Positions 1 through 7,254 of a DNA stretch of 64,000 bases are shown here, piece after piece. The notes beneath the pieces were generated by a model, which saw only the letters and a list, made by a program, of their open reading frames with translations, had not been told where the DNA came from and made no database searches. A program made the position numbers and the translations under genes. Every line of letters starts with the position of its first letter. Position 1 is the stretch's first letter. The stretch is from Fimbriimonadaceae bacterium (GTDB taxonomy: Bacteria; Armatimonadota; Fimbriimonadia; Fimbriimonadales; Fimbriimonadaceae): the NCBI GenBank assembly GCA_019454125.1, contig CP075365.1, positions 1,358,218 through 1,422,217 on the forward strand, in the 5' to 3' direction.

Positions 1-654
1 GATTTCTTCATCGATATCGGCATGTCGGGCGACGCGGCGAAAGAGAGGGTGGAACTGGGCGACGCCGTGACGATGGACCGGACGTTCATCGAAATGGGCG
101 AGCTATGCACCTGCAAGGCGATGGACGACCGCGTCGCCGTCTTCGTGATGATCGAGGCCATGAAGGCGGCGAAGGCGCACGAGGTGGACGTGTACGGCGT
201 CGCGACCGTCCAGGAAGAAGTCGGGCTGCGAGGCGCGGTGGCCAGCGGCTGGGCGATCCACCCCGATGTCTGCGTGGCGCTCGACGTCACCTTGGCCAAT
301 GACATCCCGGGCTTGACGGACGAGTTCAGCGTCACCAAGCTGGGCGAAGGCACGGCGATTAAGATCCTGGACAGTTCGCTCATTTGCCACCCCAAGGTCG
401 TCCGCCACTTCCGCGACCTTGCCGAGAAGAACGAGATCAAGTACCAGCTTGAGGTCCTGCCTTTCGGTGGCACCGACGCGGGCGGGGTCCAGCGCCTTCA
501 TGGCGGCATCCCCTCGTTCACTCTCAGCGTCCCGTGCCGATATGTCCACACCGTGAACGAGACGGTGCATAAGGGCGACGTCCAAGCGTCCATCGACCTC
601 CTGGCGCGCTATATCGAGGACTGCCAAAACGGGGACTACGGCTACGGGGTGTAG
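1..654 (+). CDS. M42 family metallopeptidase, C-terminal part (5' end outside window)
   Basis: The reading frame is open from base 1, so the gene starts upstream of the window. The fragment resembles the M42 (glutamyl aminopeptidase/cellulase M) family of cytosolic dinuclear metal aminopeptidases. Visible motifs in order are AMDDR (metal-ligand Asp), TVQEEVGLRGA (catalytic and ligand Glu pair), ALDVT (metal-ligand Asp), PFGGTDAGG, and PCRYVHT with the terminal ligand His. All expected active-site residues of the C-terminal half are present, so the gene looks intact. The N-terminal ligand His cannot be seen. Substrate is not predictable beyond peptide N-termini. Confidence 0.9.
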   Translation, partial: DFFIDIGMSGDAAKERVELGDAVTMDRTFIEMGELCTCKAMDDRVAVFVMIEAMKAAKAHEVDVYGVATVQEEVGLRGAVASGWAIHPDVCVALDVTLANDIPGLTDEFSVTKLGEGTAIKILDSSLICHPKVVRHFRDLAEKNEIKYQLEVLPFGGTDAGGVQRLHGGIPSFTLSVPCRYVHTVNETVHKGDVQASIDLLARYIEDCQNGDYGYGV

Positions 655-808
655 CCCACGGGCTTCGTAGGGTAACTGCTTCCATCGCCAAGGGGCAGAG
701 CCATGGGCTCATGCGCCGTCGCGAAGGAAGGCGAGAGCCGGGCAGGCGCGGGGCCGCTGTTTCTCCGTGCAACGGCCTTGAGGCTTCAAGGCTCCTCCGA
801 AAACCCGG

Positions 809-814
809 TAACAT
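809..814 (+). promoter_or_regulatory. possible -10 box (TAACAT) of a leaderless gene
   Basis: A -10-like hexamer lies 9 nt before the ATG of the HMA lipoprotein, and no Shine-Dalgarno sequence is visible between them. The same arrangement recurs at several other genes in the window. No clear -35 is seen. Confidence 0.3.
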
Positions 815-823
815 CTTACTGCT

Positions 824-1225
824 ATGGTTCGAAGCACGACCATCACGGCCGCCTTGGCCGCGGTGCTTGGCCTGGCCATTTTTGGGTGTGCGCCGCAGGA
901 CTCGGAAATCTCCGAGTCCCCGGTCGCCCAGAAAGAGGCCGCCCAGCCGACCGCAACTGTCGCCGCTTCGGAAGCTGAGGCCAAGAGCTACAAAGCCGTC
1001 CTCAGCGTTCCGGGCATGACGTGAGCCTCCTGCCCCGCCACGGTGCGGTCCATCTTGGTCAAGATGGATGGAGTCAAAGACGTCAAGACCGACCAGCCGT
1101 CCCTCACGGCGACCGTCGTCTACGACGGAAAGGTCACGACCGCGGAGAAGATCGCCAAGGCGCTCGGTGACGAGCAGGCGCGTTACGCGGCCACGGTCAA
1201 GTCCAAGTCGGTCCAGCCCGGCTAA
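824..1225 (+). CDS. putative selenoprotein: HMA-domain lipoprotein with UGA (Sec) in the GMTCxxC motif
   Basis: Read through the in-frame UGA at 1022-1024, this is a 133-residue protein. Residues 1-22 form a lipoprotein signal peptide ending in a lipobox (IFGC, Cys22), followed by a Ser/Ala/Glu-rich linker. From about residue 58 there is one heavy-metal-associated (HMA) domain. The HMA signature GMTCxxC reads GMT-UGA-ASC, so the codon for the first metal/redox Cys is UGA (residue 67), while the second Cys (residue 70) is present. The domain continues with PATVRSILVKMDGVKDV and a typical HMA C-terminal half. A SECIS-like hairpin follows (see next entry). Family knowledge: HMA domains bind soft metals through CxxC. 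A Sec/Cys pair would suggest redox or mercury/copper chemistry at the membrane. The alternative is a TGC-to-TGA nonsense mutation or base error; the second SECIS-bearing UGA gene in the window weakens it. Confidence 0.75.
1049..1068 (+). promoter_or_regulatory. candidate bacterial SECIS hairpin (GGUC tetraloop)
   Basis: TCCATCTT (1049-1056) pairs perfectly with AAGATGGA (1061-1068) around a GGTC loop (1057-1060). The loop starts 33 nt after the UGA. Bacterial SECIS elements lie inside the coding region just after the UGA and carry a conserved G-U in the apical loop; the E. coli fdhF element has a similar GGUC loop. The hairpin also has to encode the HMA domain, so its perfection is notable. 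Confidence 0.65.
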
Positions 1226-1231
1226 ACCTCA

Positions 1232-1261
1232 GGGGCCTTCCGTCTTCGACCGGAGGGCCCC
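1232..1261 (+). terminator. hairpin after the HMA lipoprotein gene
   Basis: GGGGCCTTCCG pairs with CGGAGGGCCCC (one G-U pair) around an 8-nt loop, 6 nt past the stop codon. There is no U-tract, so termination is plausible but not certain. The hairpin sits between convergent genes. Confidence 0.4.
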
Positions 1262-1270
1262 GATTCACCC

Positions 1271-1651
1271 CTAAGGGTTCCAGCGCTCGTCGCGGAACTG
1301 CTGGACCTCGATCCGGTAGCCGTCCGGGTCGTCGGCATAGAAGTGGTAGATCTGGTACTTCTTGTTCAGCCTCGGCGGCCCGTCGGTCTCCACGCCGTGG
1401 GCACTCAGGTGCCGGTGCCACTCGTCGACCTCGTCGGTGACGATGGTCAAGACGATCGCAGAGGCCGGTTCGGCCATCGCCTTACCGTCGGCACAGAAGC
1501 CGAGGAACGCCGATGTGCCCGCCCAGCGGTAAATCCGGCACCCGCCCTGCCCCAGCACGAGTTCCAGCCCGAACAAGTCCCTGTAAAACCGCCCGTTAGC
1601 CTCCAGGTCGCGCGTCCGCAGGAACGTTACGGCTTGATCGATCCTTGGCAC
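1271..1651 (-). CDS. VOC (glyoxalase/bleomycin resistance) superfamily protein
   Basis: The 126-residue product has the size and pattern of a single-module VOC-fold protein: it opens with a beta strand and the FYRDLFGLEL helix typical of glyoxalase-like proteins, and ends with DPDGYRIEVQQF, where Glu is the usual metal ligand. The equivalent N-terminal His ligand is not evident, so I do not claim glyoxalase I activity. It lies 60 bp downstream of the exonuclease gene on the same strand and could be co-transcribed with it. Substrate is unknown. Confidence 0.8.
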   Translation of the reverse strand: MPRIDQAVTFLRTRDLEANGRFYRDLFGLELVLGQGGCRIYRWAGTSAFLGFCADGKAMAEPASAIVLTIVTDEVDEWHRHLSAHGVETDGPPRLNKKYQIYHFYADDPDGYRIEVQQFRDERWNP

Positions 1652-1711
1652 GAACCATTATCTCCCCAAGGCATCTGCGCAGGGACCGTGCCACTTTCGG
1701 ACAGCTTGCGC

Positions 1712-2578
1712 CTACGACTCCGATGTCCGGGGGAGGGGGGTGTCTTCGAGCGGAATGTCGGCAAGCCGATCGGCGAGGCCGTCGGCCCCGATCTTGCGCA
1801 GCGCCGCCGCCCCGGATTGCCAGTCGACGTTCTCAGTCGGCAGGTCCACGGGCAGATCGCACCGCATGCGCGCCACTTCGCGGAACATCAGGGCGAGCCG
1901 CGCGTTGGGCGTGTCTCCCCAGGCCTGGCAGACTCCATCCAGCGAGCCGTGCGTCTTCAGAAGGCCAGAAGCCGCCACTGGGCCGATGCCCTTGACGCCG
2001 GGGATACGGTCGGAAGAATCTCCGCTCAGGGCCTTGAAATCGGGCACAAGTTCCGGCGCCACCCCGAAGTAGTCCACCACCTGCTGCGGCCCGATCCGCG
2101 CCAGCTCGCGGGTCTTGCGCTGGGGCGAGAGCACCGTGACCCGTTCGTTCACAAGCTGGTAGGTGTCGCGGTCCGTCGTCAGGACCAGGGCCGTGCCCCC
2201 GCGGGCTTCCTCGGCCCGAGCCGCGCTCGCCATGTAGTCGTCCGCCTCGTGGCCTGGCCCCTGGCCGGTCGCTATCCTGAAGGCTTGGCACAGCTCGGGC
2301 AAGGCCGCCAGCTGTTCGACGATCTCGGGGTCGAACTCGCGGCCCCCTTGGTAGGCGGGCCAGAGCTCGTTCCGATAGGTGCCCACCCCCAGCGTGTCCC
2401 ACGCCACGAAGATCCCGCGCGGCTGCTCTTCCTGCCAAACCCGGGCCAGCATGCTGAAGAACCCGACGATGGCATTGATCGGTCGCCCGCCCTCGCCCCG
2501 TGTCTCCTTGGGATACGAATGGTAAGCGCGGTGCGCCAGGTTGTCCCCGTCCACGATCAGCAGCGGCCGTTCCGTCAC
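1712..2578 (-). CDS. stand-alone 5'-3' exonuclease (PolA N-terminal domain type)
   Basis: The 288-residue protein matches the 5' nuclease domain found at the N-terminus of DNA polymerase I, without a polymerase module. Motifs are LIVDGDNLAHRAYH (first metal Asp), GHEADDYMA (acidic cluster), LTTDRDTYQLV, and GDSSDRIPGVKGIGPVAA, which carries metal-ligand Asp residues leading into the helix-hairpin-helix DNA-binding region. The expected role is 5'-flap and RNA-primer removal. The start is the ATG preceding TERPLLIVDGDN, the usual family N-terminus. Stand-alone copies usually coexist with a full PolA elsewhere in the genome. Confidence 0.88.
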   Translation of the reverse strand: MTERPLLIVDGDNLAHRAYHSYPKETRGEGGRPINAIVGFFSMLARVWQEEQPRGIFVAWDTLGVGTYRNELWPAYQGGREFDPEIVEQLAALPELCQAFRIATGQGPGHEADDYMASAARAEEARGGTALVLTTDRDTYQLVNERVTVLSPQRKTRELARIGPQQVVDYFGVAPELVPDFKALSGDSSDRIPGVKGIGPVAASGLLKTHGSLDGVCQAWGDTPNARLALMFREVARMRCDLPVDLPTENVDWQSGAAALRKIGADGLADRLADIPLEDTPLPRTSES

Positions 2579-2666
2579 GTCCGCACTATGCCCGGTCTCC
2601 GCCGGACGCGGCTAGTGCCTGCGAGCGGGCGAATGCTGAAGGGGGGGCCGCTTTCGGGTTGAGAAG

Positions 2667-2742
2667 TGGCCCGGGCGGAGGGACTCGAACCCCCGACACC
2701 CAGTTCCGAAGACTGGTGCTCTATCCACTGAGCTACGCCCGG
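2667..2742 (-). tRNA. tRNA-Arg (anticodon UCG), CCA encoded
   Basis: The minus strand folds as a cloverleaf. The 7-bp acceptor stem is CCGGGCG with CGCCCGG, the D arm is GCTC/GAGC, the anticodon stem is CCAGT/ACTGG with loop CTTCGGA (anticodon TCG), and the T loop is TTCGAGT. Discriminator G and CCA follow directly in the DNA. A 5'-C start is uncommon but the stem is perfectly paired. Confidence 0.95.
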
Positions 2743-2764
2743 AGAAGCGCGATGGTACCTGCGA

Positions 2765-3271
2765 TCAAGCCCCGGTTTTAGGCTCGACCTGGCTCGCCTG
2801 CTTCTGGATCTCCTTACTCAACTTGGCGGCGCGGGCCGAGTCCAGAGTGGAGAGCAACTCCGACGCCTTTTCCGGGTCCATTTGCAGGATGACCCCGGCG
2901 AGTTCCGGATCCTTATACGCCTTTGCCAACTCGGCAAGCTTCTGCCCGTCCAGGTTGTTCCAAAGCTGGGCGATGCGCTTGGCCCCTTGCTTCGGGTCGT
3001 CAGTTTGGTCCTGCGTCGGCGGCCTCTTGGGGGCAGGTTCGGGCGGCTTCTCGGCTACCGGCTCCTGCTCCAACGGCGTATCCTTCGTCTCCGCATACTG
3101 CCCGGCCGCTTCGCCGTAAAGCCCGGCGGGCCCGCCCTTCTTGGGCGTGACCCCTGGGATTTTCAGAATCCCCGCGAGTGCGAGCCCGACCACCGCCGCG
3201 GCAAGAACGACCACCGCGATCCCGGCGATGATGAAGACTTTGCCCTTTCCCTTGCCCTTTTCCTTCGCCAT
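2765..3271 (-). CDS. MotE/MgtE-N-like membrane protein, last gene of the flagellar operon
   Basis: The 168-residue product has a Lys-rich start, one membrane segment (about residues 11-33), a Pro/Glu-rich linker (about 60-90) and a helical C-terminal region with the pattern YKDPELAGVILQMDPEKASELL. That pattern resembles the MotE/MgtE N-terminal fold used by flagellar motor chaperones. It starts 2 bp after the transglycosylase stop and closes the fli operon, consistent with a basal body or stator accessory role. I recognise the fold type rather than a specific ortholog. Confidence 0.6.
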   Translation of the reverse strand: MAKEKGKGKGKVFIIAGIAVVVLAAAVVGLALAGILKIPGVTPKKGGPAGLYGEAAGQYAETKDTPLEQEPVAEKPPEPAPKRPPTQDQTDDPKQGAKRIAQLWNNLDGQKLAELAKAYKDPELAGVILQMDPEKASELLSTLDSARAAKLSKEIQKQASQVEPKTGA

Positions 3272-3273
3272 GG

Positions 3274-3870
3274 TTATCGTCCCCGCAAGGCGTTAACCCG
3301 ACTCAAAACACGCTTCACGTATGCCTGGGTCTCGCCGAAGGGCGGTACGCCATTGTGACGCTTGACGTTGCCGGGCCCCGCGTTATAGGCAGCCAGGGCG
3401 AGTTCCTCGTCCCCACCGAATTGACGGAGCATTTGTGCAAGATAGGACGCTCCACCTTTAAGGTTTTGCCACGGGTCGAAGACGTCTTTGACTCCCATCA
3501 GTCGAGCTGTGCCCGGCATCAGCTGGGCTAAGCCGGACGCCCCTGTATGAGAGACCGACTTCGGGTCGTATGCGCTCTCCATCGCGACCAGCGAATCGAA
3601 CAGCATCGGATCGACCCCGGCTTCGCCGGCCGCCCGCTGGATCAATTCGGCGAGGTGGGGAGGCGCCCCGATGCCCCGCAACCGCACGGCCGAGCTCATC
3701 GGGTCGAGCGGCGCGAACGAATCGCCGATCTGACCGGCCATGGGAGCGGGGAAGGGAGAGGGCGCCGTCATTTCCGGTTCCGACGGACGGCCGCGGAACT
3801 CGTCGAGTTTGTCCTTAAGCTCCTCAAACCGCCGTTTGGTCGCTTCATAACCCTTCGGCTGGATCGTCAT
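3274..3870 (-). CDS. lytic transglycosylase (Slt/MltE fold), flagellum-associated
   Basis: The product of about 198 residues has a C-terminal lysozyme-like transglycosylase domain. Visible motifs are AMESAYDPKSVSHTGASG with the catalytic Glu, GLAQLMPGTARLMGV, and LAAYNAGPGNV, the standard family series. The N-terminal 70 residues are polar and Pro-rich, with no obvious signal peptide, so export might use the flagellar pathway as with FlgJ-type muramidases. The ATG chosen overlaps the fliJ stop (ATGA), which is preferable to the longer in-frame start 8 codons upstream. Its place in the fli operon suggests cutting peptidoglycan for rod passage. Confidence 0.85.
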   Translation of the reverse strand: MTIQPKGYEATKRRFEELKDKLDEFRGRPSEPEMTAPSPFPAPMAGQIGDSFAPLDPMSSAVRLRGIGAPPHLAELIQRAAGEAGVDPMLFDSLVAMESAYDPKSVSHTGASGLAQLMPGTARLMGVKDVFDPWQNLKGGASYLAQMLRQFGGDEELALAAYNAGPGNVKRHNGVPPFGETQAYVKRVLSRVNALRGR

Positions 3871-4286
3871 AGTTTCCTCTGCTGGACGGCCCATTCGTCC
3901 AGTTCTTTCTGTTCAAACCTATCAAATTCTATCTGCCAAGCTTCTTGGGCCCGTTCGCGGAGCTTTCTTATGGCTTCAGCTTCTTTCTCCGATTCCCGCC
4001 ATGCCGCCAGCGCGAGGGCCTCGTCTTCGAGCGCTGCCTGGACCACGCTCTCGGCGACCGCCCTTTCATCCTCCAAACGGTTCAAGAACGCCTCGTTTGA
4101 GAGTTTCTCGGGGAGGGTGCTGGGCACCTGACGCAAGGCATGCGCCAGCCGTTCCTTGGCCTCCTCGAGCGAGTGCTCCCGGCTGATCCTATCTGCCGCC
4201 GCCCCGAGGTAGGCGGCCTTGGCCTCGGAGGCGATAGCGTTTCTCCATTCAAGTAGCTTTTCGAGCCTAAACTTGAACTTACGCAC
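3867..4286 (-). CDS. fliJ: flagellar export protein FliJ
   Basis: This short, highly charged, almost entirely alpha-helical coiled-coil protein begins VRKFKFRLEKLLEWR, the characteristic FliJ N-terminus. FliJ is the central stalk of the type III export ATPase and binds FliI and FlhA. The GTG start is chosen because GGAGG sits 6 nt upstream; it overlaps the fliI stop by 8 nt. The position after fliI and the length near 140 residues match the family, although sequence conservation of FliJ is always weak. Confidence 0.85.
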   Translation of the reverse strand: MRKFKFRLEKLLEWRNAIASEAKAAYLGAAADRISREHSLEEAKERLAHALRQVPSTLPEKLSNEAFLNRLEDERAVAESVVQAALEDEALALAAWRESEKEAEAIRKLRERAQEAWQIEFDRFEQKELDEWAVQQRKL

Positions 4287-5589
4287 CAACAACCTCCGCA
4301 AGTTGTCGCTGGGTTTCCGCGAACGGTGTCCCGTCCTCTCGCCCCTGGCGCAAGAAAGCGTTCAGCGCGTCCCATCGCTCGATCGCAAAGTCTGCGTCCG
4401 GCCTCGTGCCCGGCTTATAGGCCCCGACCGACACAAGGTCCTCGACATCGCTATAGGCGGCGATGAGCTCGCGCAGCCGCGCCGCCTGCCGCACCTGTTG
4501 CTGGTCGACGACCATAGGCATCACGCGGCTCAGGCTCTGCCCGACATCGATCGGCGGATAGTGGCCGCGGCTCGTCAGGCGGCGGTTCAAAACGATGTGC
4601 CCGTCCAAGATCGAGCGTGTCGCGTCAGCTATCGGTTCGTTTGTATCGTCGCCGTCGACCAAGACCGTGTAGATCGCCGTGATCGCGCCCCGCTCGCCGC
4701 ACCCCGTGCGCTCCATCAGCTTCGGCAGAAGCGCGAACACGCTGGGCGTGTAGCCCTTTGCCGAGGGGGGCTCGCCGACCGCCAAGCCGACCTCGCGCTG
4801 GGCCATCGCGAAGCGCGTGACGGAGTCCATCATCAGGAGGACTTCGAGGCCTTGGTCTCGAAACGCCTCCGCTATTGCGGTAGCCGTCAAACTCGCTTTG
4901 ATGCGCACAAGCGCAGGTTCGTCGCTGGTCGCGCAGACCACCACGGTCCGGCGCATGCCCTCTTTGCCGAGGTCTCGCTCAATGAACTCTCGGACCTCAC
5001 GACCGCGCTCGCCGATGAGCGCGACGACGTTCACGTCTGCCTGCCCTTCACGCGCGATCATGCCGAGGAGGGTCGATTTGCCGACGCCCGACCCCGCGAA
5101 GATCCCCATGCGCTGGCCGACGCCGATCGTGAGGCAGCCGTCGATCGCGCGCACGCCGGTGGCAAAAGGCTGCGAAATCATCTGCCGGCTCAGTGCGTTC
5201 GGGGGAGGAGCCAAAATTGGGTACGTGTCGGCCGTGTTCAGCGGACCTTTTCCGTCGATCGGCTTGCCAAGGCCGTTGACGACGCGCCCCAACAGCGTAT
5301 GGCCGACCGGCACACGGAGGCAGGTGCCCGTGCCGCGGACCAGGTTTCCGGCCTGGACGCCCGCCATATCGCCGAGCGGCATGAGCAACACGTTCGAGCC
5401 TCGAAAGCCGACAACCTCGCAGGGAAGCGGTTCGGCTCCGTCTTCCGGCTCGACGATGCAAACCTCGCCAATTCTTGCGCCCGGCCCGTCCGACTCGAGC
5501 ACAAGCCCGACCACCTTTTCCACTCGACCAAGCGCCTCGAACCTACTTGTCGCGAGAATCGCCTCGCCGAGCCGCGATAACGCGCCCAT
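4279..5589 (-). CDS. fliI: flagellum-specific ATPase FliI
   Basis: This 436-residue F1-beta-like ATPase energises flagellar type III export. Walker A is AGSGVGKST (about residues 165-173), with LIGERGREVREF downstream and the Walker B region LEVLLMMDSVTRFAMAQREVGL. The flagellar-type GYTPSVFALLPKLMERTG segment is present. Length is normal for FliI. It overlaps fliH by one base upstream and fliJ downstream, so translation is probably coupled within the operon. Confidence 0.96.
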   Translation of the reverse strand: MGALSRLGEAILATSRFEALGRVEKVVGLVLESDGPGARIGEVCIVEPEDGAEPLPCEVVGFRGSNVLLMPLGDMAGVQAGNLVRGTGTCLRVPVGHTLLGRVVNGLGKPIDGKGPLNTADTYPILAPPPNALSRQMISQPFATGVRAIDGCLTIGVGQRMGIFAGSGVGKSTLLGMIAREGQADVNVVALIGERGREVREFIERDLGKEGMRRTVVVCATSDEPALVRIKASLTATAIAEAFRDQGLEVLLMMDSVTRFAMAQREVGLAVGEPPSAKGYTPSVFALLPKLMERTGCGERGAITAIYTVLVDGDDTNEPIADATRSILDGHIVLNRRLTSRGHYPPIDVGQSLSRVMPMVVDQQQVRQAARLRELIAAYSDVEDLVSVGAYKPGTRPDADFAIERWDALNAFLRQGREDGTPFAETQRQLAEVVGA

Positions 5590-6251
5590 TAAGCCGCCTC
5601 CTGCTCCAACCGAGCCAAATAGGTGTCTATTCGGGCGTCGACCACCCCGCCCTTCGAGACAACTTCGCAGCCGCTCCTGATGGAAGAATCTCCAACGACC
5701 TCGACCTTTCTTACGGAAGACACGGCCTTGAGAATGTCATCCCGATGGGCATGCAGAAGCCCGACATCTAACGGATTGACGCGAACGACAACCTCTTCGC
5801 CGTGACGAACTTCTGCGATTGCTTCTTGCGTAATCTTGAGGATCGCGTCTCGCGAAAGGCTTAGTTCCTGGCAAATCGCGCGGTTTGCGATTTGAATCGC
5901 GAGCGTCGCGAGCCGCTCTTCGGCCCGCAAATAGTACTCTTCGAGAGATCGCTCGATTTGCCGCACCAACTCTTCAAGCCCGGTCTTGAAATCGTCAAGA
6001 AGCTGCCGGTGCGTCTGCTCGAACTCTTCCTTACCCTGCCCTGCCCCAACCTCTAACCCTTCTTGATAGCCAAGCTCCTTACCAATTTGAAAACCCTCCT
6101 TTTCTGCCTGCTCCCTCATGATTGCCAAGCCCGACATCAGCCGGCTCGAACCCGACTTGCGCGACGCCTCGACCTCGGCCGTTGACACAGTCTCAAGGCT
6201 CTGGGACAAGGACACCGCATCCTTATCGATTGGTGGGCGCCATTTAGACAA
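5589..6251 (-). CDS. fliH: flagellar assembly protein FliH
   Basis: This is the regulator and tether of the FliI ATPase. The product is a long acidic coiled coil (EQAEKEGFQIGKELGYQEGLEVGAG has the GxxxG-like spacing typical of FliH) followed by the V/A-type ATPase subunit E-like C-terminal domain (VRVNPLDVGLLHAH). I chose the TTG start (LSKWRPP) because it is preceded by GAGGA at a suitable distance and overlaps the fliG stop by only 8 nt; a longer in-frame start would overlap fliG by 56 nt. Confidence 0.85.
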   Translation of the reverse strand: MSKWRPPIDKDAVSLSQSLETVSTAEVEASRKSGSSRLMSGLAIMREQAEKEGFQIGKELGYQEGLEVGAGQGKEEFEQTHRQLLDDFKTGLEELVRQIERSLEEYYLRAEERLATLAIQIANRAICQELSLSRDAILKITQEAIAEVRHGEEVVVRVNPLDVGLLHAHRDDILKAVSSVRKVEVVGDSSIRSGCEVVSKGGVVDARIDTYLARLEQEAA

Positions 6252-7254
6252 GGATATCGTCCTCTCCGCGACCGATGTTGATCTCGCCGGTTTCTTCAAG
6301 GCGCCGGATAGCCGCCACCACCTTTTGCTGTGATTCTTCGACGACCTTAAGCTTTACCGGGCCCATAAACTCCATGTCTTCCTTTAGCATATCGACGGCA
6401 CGCTCGGACATGTTGTGGAAGATCTTCTCTTGGACTTCTGCACTAGTTCCTTTCAGTGCAGTGGCCAAATCCTTGATGTCGATCTCCTTAAGGATCGACT
6501 GGATCGCGCGGTCGTCCAGGCCCACCAAATCTTCGAACACGAACATCATGTTCTTAACCTGGTCGGCCATCTCTGGGTTGTTTTCGGAAAGAGACTCGAT
6601 AATGAGCCGTTCGGTCTGGCGGTCGACGCGGTTCAGCAAATCCACAAGAGCTTTCGGGCCACCCGCCTTGCTGAGTTCTTGGCTCAGAATCGCGGACATC
6701 TTCTTTTCGAGTACAGCCTCGACCTTGCGGATGACTTCAGGCGGGGTCTGCTCCATAACGGCTATCCGTTCAGCAACATCGCCGCGTAGCTCAGGCGGCA
6801 ATTTTGTGAGGATCATCGCAGATTGGTTAAGCGGCATCCATGCCAGGATGAGAGCGATCGTCTGCGGGTGCTCATCCTGAATAAACGAAAGGAGCTGGGT
6901 CGGATCCGTCCGCTTAAGGAACTCGAACGGCACGACCTGCATGGCCGAAACGACCTTGCGCATAAGCGCGTCAGCCTGGTCATTGCCAAAAGCGAGTGCA
7001 AGCACCTTCTGGGCTTGATTAACGCCGCCCTCAGCAATATAGTCCTGAGCTTGCGCAAGCTCGTGGAACTCATGGACTACCTGCGTCCTAGTCTCGGAAG
7101 AAATCTTGTCTATGCGCGCCACTTCGAGCGAAAGAACCTCCACCTGTTCCTCGCTTAAGTGCTTCACAACCTCGGAAGCGATCTCCGGGCCAAGGATCGT
7201 TAGGATGATAGCCGCCTTCTTGCGGCTTGACAAGTCGTTTTGGATCTTTCTCAT
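6244..7254 (-). CDS. fliG: flagellar motor switch protein FliG
   Basis: The 336-residue protein has the three FliG domains: an N-terminal FliF-binding part (KAAIILTILGPEIASEVVKHL), a middle part with the EHPQT motif in DEHPQTIALILAWM, and a C-terminal torque domain with charged helices (VFEDLVGLDDRAIQSILKEI, then MKE-type charged segments). Length is the family standard. It forms the C-ring interface with stator units. The start overlaps the fliF stop as ATGA. Confidence 0.97.
   Translation of the reverse strand: MRKIQNDLSSRKKAAIILTILGPEIASEVVKHLSEEQVEVLSLEVARIDKISSETRTQVVHEFHELAQAQDYIAEGGVNQAQKVLALAFGNDQADALMRKVVSAMQVVPFEFLKRTDPTQLLSFIQDEHPQTIALILAWMPLNQSAMILTKLPPELRGDVAERIAVMEQTPPEVIRKVEAVLEKKMSAILSQELSKAGGPKALVDLLNRVDRQTERLIIESLSENNPEMADQVKNMMFVFEDLVGLDDRAIQSILKEIDIKDLATALKGTSAEVQEKIFHNMSERAVDMLKEDMEFMGPVKLKVVEESQQKVVAAIRRLEETGEINIGRGEDDILV

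Noticed and set aside
1343-2662. 439-codon plus-strand frame
   Set aside because: Antisense to the VOC and exonuclease genes, with no start signal or recognisable motif.
4219-5580. 453-codon plus-strand frame
   Set aside because: Antisense to fliI; composition is that of a shadow frame.
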